A DNA stretch of 15,649 nt from Acidobacteriota bacterium (GTDB lineage: Bacteria > Acidobacteriota > UBA6911 > RPQK01 > JADFOI01). Where the stretch lies: positions 1 through 15,649 of the forward strand of contig JAPUKI010000084.1 in NCBI GenBank assembly GCA_027295745.1, given 5' to 3'. This document shows positions 12,249-15,649 of the stretch, piece by piece (position 1 is the first letter of the stretch; each line of letters opens with the position of its first letter). The notes below the pieces were generated by a model. That model saw only the letters and a program-made list of their open reading frames with translations, searched no databases and was not told the DNA's origin. A program made the position numbers and the translations under genes.

Positions 12249-12755
12249 ATGAGTGCATCTGAAGTGAACTGGTATGCGGTGACTACCAGGTCCAGGCATG
12301 AGAAGGTGGTGGCAGAACAGTTGTGGCAGAAGGAAATCGAGTGCTTTTTGCCGCTGCATGAAGTAATCTCCAAATGGAAGGACCGCTTCAAGAAAGTTCA
12401 GTTCCCTTTGTTCCCGGGTTATCTGTTCGTCCATGTCCCGATTCAGGAGCGGCGGCTGGATATTCTGAAGGTTCCCTCGGTGGTTCGCATAATCGGGTTC
12501 AACGGTGAGCCGGTTTCAATCCCTGGACCGGAAGTCCAAGCCGTCAAACAGCTGGTCTTCAGCACTTTACCCTACGATCCCTATCCATACATTGTGAAGG
12601 GGAATCGAGTGGAAATCGTTCGAGGTCCACTGAGAGGACTGCAGGGCACTCTCGTCGAGAAAAAAGGCGCATTCAGGTTCATTCTATCGATCGATCTGAT
12701 CCAGCAGGCGGTCGCCTGTGAGGTGGATGCCTGCGATGTGGTGAAGATCCGCTGA
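12249..12755 (+). CDS. UpxY-type NusG paralogue (transcription antitermination factor)
   Basis: This 168-residue protein has a NusG N-terminal (NGN) domain and a C-terminal KOW domain. NGN landmarks are WYAVTTRSRHEK (8-19), FLPLHEVISKWKDR (33-46), the PLFPGYLFV core (53-61), VPSVVRIIGF (75-84) and IPGPEV (91-96). The KOW motif spans about 117-143 (VKGNRVEIVRGPLRGLQGTL). The wording, especially SRHEK, PLFPGYLFV and the IPG segment, is closer to UpxY/RfaH-type specialised factors than to housekeeping NusG. It binds RNA polymerase and should reduce pausing or termination on a target operon. UpxY genes usually head polysaccharide operons; here the next gene is convergent secA, so its target lies elsewhere. 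A clear AAAGGA precedes the ATG. Confidence 0.85.
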   Translation: MSASEVNWYAVTTRSRHEKVVAEQLWQKEIECFLPLHEVISKWKDRFKKVQFPLFPGYLFVHVPIQERRLDILKVPSVVRIIGFNGEPVSIPGPEVQAVKQLVFSTLPYDPYPYIVKGNRVEIVRGPLRGLQGTLVEKKGAFRFILSIDLIQQAVACEVDACDVVKIR

Positions 12756-12756
12756 A

Positions 12757-12866
12757 CCCTGACCACAGACCACAGACCAGAAGACAGAATCCAGAAACTT
12801 CTTGGAACCTGAAACCTAGAACTTCACTAGACAGCTGACCGCTTACCGCTGACCACAGACAACCAA
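12757..12866. repeat. Heptamer-phased array R8a after the UpxY-like stop
   Basis: TGACCAC, AGACCAC and AGACCAG units, then AATCCAG and AAACTTC, then GAACCTG/AAACCTA words, then CTGACCG and CTGACCAC units. All follow the stop of the UpxY-like gene in the A-rich orientation. The seven-base phase is kept over most of the run. Confidence 0.75.
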
Positions 12867-12907
12867 CCGGCTGGCCGTTGACAGGTATCTTCTAGCATTT
12901 ACTGACC

Positions 12908-12932
12908 ATCACTTATGCCAGGGGGCAGTGAT
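12908..12932. terminator. Hairpin in the convergent upxY-secA gap (possible terminator)
   Basis: ATCAC at 12908-12912 pairs with GTGAT at 12928-12932 and TGCC at 12916-12919 pairs with GGCA at 12924-12927, with a three-base bulge. It sits between the two facing genes, but no T-run follows on either strand, so an intrinsic terminator is only a possibility. Confidence 0.25.
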
Positions 12933-12937
12933 CGACT

Positions 12938-13036
12938 GTCTATTGTCTATTGTCTGTGGTCTGTGGTCTGTGGTCAGCGGTCTGTGGTCTGTGGTCTGTG
13001 GTCTGTGGTCTGTTGTCTGTTGTCTATTGTCTGTTG
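12938..13036. repeat. Heptamer-phased array R8b adjoining the secA stop
   Basis: About fourteen units of GTCTATT, GTCTGTG and GTCTGTT, with one GTCAGCG, run in strict seven-base phase up to the secA stop at 13037. They are the reverse complement of the CACAGAC words in R8a, so the two arrays could pair into a long stem in RNA or single-stranded DNA. Confidence 0.9.
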
Positions 13037-15649
13037 TCACCGGCCGCAGCACTTCTTATATTTCTTGCCCGAGCCACAGGGACAGGGCTCATTGCGGCCT
13101 ACCTTGGGGGTGGTCCGAACCACTGGGCTCACAGCTGCCGCACTCTGGGCCCCCCTTGACTGTCCGGGCTGCCAGGCTGGCTCGGGTCTGTCCTCGGATC
13201 GAGAATAGCTCAAGGACTTTTGCTGCCGGGATTTCAGGAGGTCTTGCTCGTCGTCCTTGGTGATCGGCCGCAAAAGAAAGAGCATTCGGACGATTTCCTC
13301 AGTGGCCCGGTTCCAGAGCGCTTCGAACAATTCAAAGGACTCTCGTTTGTACTCCACCAGCGGATCGCGCTGTCCGTAACCCCGCAAACCGATTCCTTCC
13401 TTGAGATGGTCCAGAACCAGTAGATGATCCTTCCACTGTTGATCTATGATCTGCAGCATCACCATGCTCTCGTACCATCGCATCATTTCCGCGCCGATCT
13501 GCTCTTCTTTTTCTTGGTACTTCGATTGGATTTGTTTGAGCAGTTGCTCTTCCAGTTCGGGCCGCGACAACTGATCCACATCTGGCGGGATTTCGATCCC
13601 GTAGACCCGCCGCAGATTCACCTTCAAATTTTCCAGATCCCATTCTTCCGGATCGGTCTCTAGATTGGCATAGAGATCCAAAAACTCGATCAGAATGTCC
13701 TCAGCCAGCCCTAAGATGTACTCTTTCCGGTCCTCTCCTTCCAGTATCTCGCGGCGGAACCGGTAGATTTCCGCACGCTGCTTGTTCATCACATCGTCAT
13801 ACTCCAGGAGATGTTTCCTGATCTCGAAGTTCCTGCCTTCCACCTGTTTTTGGGCTCGTTCGATCTGCCGGGTGATCAGCTTGGATTCGATGGGGATTCC
13901 CTCCTCCATTCCCAGCTTATGCATCAGACTGGAAATATTATCGGAGCCAAAGATTCGCATCAGATCATCCTCAAGGGACAGATAAAAGCGACTTGACCCG
14001 GGGTCTCCCTGGCGACCGGATCGACCTCGGAGCTGATTGTCTATGCGCCGAGACTCATGCCTTTCCGTGCCGATGATGTGACAGCCACCCAGTTCGACCA
14101 CCTTATCGTGCTCTTTCTGCCAGGCCGGAAGCAGCTTCTGCAGCTCCTTGCGAAATTCCTCTTGATTCTCCTCGGAATGACCTTTTCGAGCCCGAAGATT
14201 GCTTTTGGCTTGAAACTCAGGGTTTCCACCCAGAATGATGTCGGTGCCACGTCCGGCCATATTGGTGGCAATCGTCACTGCTCCGATCTTACCCGCCTGG
14301 GCCACAATCTCGGCTTCCCGCTCATGATATTTGGCATTGAGAACCACATGCTTGATGCCGCGGCGCTTGAGCAAGCTCGAGAGCCGCTCAGACTTTTCAA
14401 TGGAGGTGGTCCCCATCAACACCGGACGTCCCAGCTCATTCAGTTCCTTGACCTCATCGGCAACAGCGTTAAACTTCTCCCGCTCTGAGCGGTACACCAA
14501 ATCAGGAGATTCGTGCCGGATCAGTTCCTTGTTGGTAGGAATGACGATCACGTCAAGCTTATAGATCTTCTCGAACTCGGTGGCCTCTGTCTCGGCCGTG
14601 CCTGTCATGCCCGCCAGTTTGTCGTACATACGGAAGTAATTCTGGAAGGTGATGGTGGCCAGGGTCTGGTTCTCGCGTTCGATTCGTACACCCTCCTTCG
14701 CCTCCAGTGCCTGGTGCAGGCCGTCTGAGTAGCGGCGTCCCGGCATGAGGCGCCCGGTGAACTCGTCAACGATAATCACCTGACCGTCCTTGATCATGTA
14801 ATCCGCGTCTCTCTTGAACAGGGTGTGAGCCTTCAGAGCCTGCTGGATATGATGAACCAGGTCCATGTTGCTGGGATCGTAGAGGTTCTCCAAACCCAGA
14901 AACTTCTCCCCTTTCTCAACACCTGATTCCTGAAGCACGACGCTGCGGGCTTTCTCGTCGATCTTGTAGTCCTGTTCACGAACCAGCCGCGGTATCAGTT
15001 TGTCGATCTTGTAATATTTATCGGTAGACTCTTCGGAAGGACCGCTGATAATAAGGGGAGTGCGGGCTTCATCGACAAGGATGGAATCCACTTCGTCGAC
15101 TATTGCGTAGGAGTGACCCGGCTGGACACAATCCTTGAGCGCGTATTTCATGTTATCGCGCAGGTAATCGAAGCCGAACTCGTTGTTGGTTCCATAGGTG
15201 ACATCAGACTGGTAAGCTACCCTGCGCTCGTCTTCCGGCATGTCGTGTTGGATCACCCCGACGCTCAGGCCCAGAAACTCGTAGATGGGTCCCATCCATT
15301 CCGCATCGCGCCGCGCCAGATAGTCATTGACCGTGACAACGTGAACACCTTTTCCTGCCAGGGCGTTGACATAGACCGCAAGAGTGGCCACCAGGGTTTT
15401 TCCTTCTCCGGTCTTCATCTCAGCAATTTTGCCCAGATGAAGCACCTCTCCTCCGATGAGCTGGACATCGAAATGACGCATGTCAAGGGTACGCCGGCCG
15501 ACTTCACGGACCCCAGCGAATGCTTCAGGGAGAATATCCTCAAGCGATTCACCCTTTTCCAGACGGGACCTAAACTCGGGGGTCTTCGATTTCAGAGCGG
15601 CATCAGAGAGCTGAGAGATTTCCTTCTCCAGCTCGTTGATACTTTCGAC
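13037..15649 (-). CDS. secA: Preprotein translocase ATPase SecA (first codons beyond the right edge)
   Basis: 870 residues are visible; roughly the first 25 are missing beyond base 15649. SecA uses ATP to push preproteins through the SecYEG channel at the membrane. In order: helical start (VESINELEKEISQL), Walker A MKTGEGKTL near visible residues 78-86, TVNDYLARRDAEW, GTNNEFGFDYLRDNM, the DEVDSILVDEAR DEAD-type box near 185-196, the preprotein cross-linking region, TNMAGRGTDIILGG and GRSGRQGDPGSSRF of the second ATPase half, and the scaffold and wing domains. The end CPCGSGKKYKKCCG is the zinc-binding SEC-C motif that contacts SecB or ribosomes. The frame is open to the window edge, so the ATG at 15481 (MRHFDVQ) is internal. 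It is convergent with the UpxY-like gene. Confidence 0.97.
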   Translation of the reverse strand, partial: VESINELEKEISQLSDAALKSKTPEFRSRLEKGESLEDILPEAFAGVREVGRRTLDMRHFDVQLIGGEVLHLGKIAEMKTGEGKTLVATLAVYVNALAGKGVHVVTVNDYLARRDAEWMGPIYEFLGLSVGVIQHDMPEDERRVAYQSDVTYGTNNEFGFDYLRDNMKYALKDCVQPGHSYAIVDEVDSILVDEARTPLIISGPSEESTDKYYKIDKLIPRLVREQDYKIDEKARSVVLQESGVEKGEKFLGLENLYDPSNMDLVHHIQQALKAHTLFKRDADYMIKDGQVIIVDEFTGRLMPGRRYSDGLHQALEAKEGVRIERENQTLATITFQNYFRMYDKLAGMTGTAETEATEFEKIYKLDVIVIPTNKELIRHESPDLVYRSEREKFNAVADEVKELNELGRPVLMGTTSIEKSERLSSLLKRRGIKHVVLNAKYHEREAEIVAQAGKIGAVTIATNMAGRGTDIILGGNPEFQAKSNLRARKGHSEENQEEFRKELQKLLPAWQKEHDKVVELGGCHIIGTERHESRRIDNQLRGRSGRQGDPGSSRFYLSLEDDLMRIFGSDNISSLMHKLGMEEGIPIESKLITRQIERAQKQVEGRNFEIRKHLLEYDDVMNKQRAEIYRFRREILEGEDRKEYILGLAEDILIEFLDLYANLETDPEEWDLENLKVNLRRVYGIEIPPDVDQLSRPELEEQLLKQIQSKYQEKEEQIGAEMMRWYESMVMLQIIDQQWKDHLLVLDHLKEGIGLRGYGQRDPLVEYKRESFELFEALWNRATEEIVRMLFLLRPITKDDEQDLLKSRQQKSLSYSRSEDRPEPAWQPGQSRGAQSAAAVSPVVRTTPKVGRNEPCPCGSGKKYKKCCGR

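Noticed and set aside
12878..12906. TTGACA at about 12878 as a promoter in the upxY-secA gap
   Set aside because: No -10 box is found at 16-18 bases, and both neighbouring genes read toward this gap, so a promoter is not needed.
12938..13036. Possible CRISPR array or minisatellite protein at the GTCTGTG repeats
   Set aside because: The units are seven bases with no spacers, and no cas genes are near. The encoded VCGLWSV-type peptides are frame artefacts of the heptamers.
13037..15481. secA starting at the internal ATG at 15481
   Set aside because: The frame continues upstream to the window edge with normal SecA sequence (LEKGESLEDILPEAF), so the true start lies outside.

Overview
This 15.6 kb window looks like chromosomal DNA of a free-living Gram-negative-type bacterium of middling GC content. 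It carries housekeeping genes (topA, dprA, asnS, folD, secA) and a futalosine-route menaquinone gene (mqnA). It also has peptidoglycan-sugar salvage candidates, a UpxY-type NusG paralogue, and many short repeats in the gaps between genes. The gene mix resembles Acidobacteriota or a neighbouring deep-branching phylum. That placement is an inference from gene content and is weak.

Layout. 1-1549 (minus strand): start of topA, then dprA upstream of it. 1710-9036 (plus strand): mqnA, a DUF1343/NamZ-like protein, a CYTH protein, a MurU-like nucleotidyltransferase, an AmgK-like sugar kinase, asnS and folD. 9189-10145 (minus): a secreted seven-blade YVTN propeller. 10146-10796: 650 bases without a credible gene, made of repeats and a nested palindrome. 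10797-11773 (minus): a flippase-like membrane protein gene broken by a one-base frameshift. 11834-12755 (plus): a FmdB zinc-ribbon protein and a UpxY/NusG-like factor. 13037-15649 (minus): secA, lacking only its first codons.

How the genes fit together. The NamZ-like, MurU-like and AmgK-like proteins match the three steps of MurNAc salvage: release of MurNAc, phosphorylation at carbon 1, and conversion to UDP-MurNAc. The MurU-like and AmgK-like genes are separated only by a repeat element, and AmgK overlaps asnS by four bases. The NamZ-like protein shows no signal peptide. The MurU-like protein has changed metal-site residues, so the pathway assignment is a hypothesis.

The most unusual content is non-coding. 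(1) Two copies of a 273-base element (5442-5714 and 10430-10702) align without gaps at about 85% identity. Each has about 31-base terminal inverted repeats, and several base pairs differ between the copies in a compensatory way, so paired structure appears to be conserved. The second copy sits inside a larger palindrome of about 504 bases. (2) Nearly every large intergenic gap holds arrays of degenerate words repeating every seven bases. They show a consistent strand polarity relative to gene starts and stops. One array codes for the tail of the CYTH protein, and another may supply a -35 box for mqnA. (3) A 41-base inverted repeat flanks the propeller gene.
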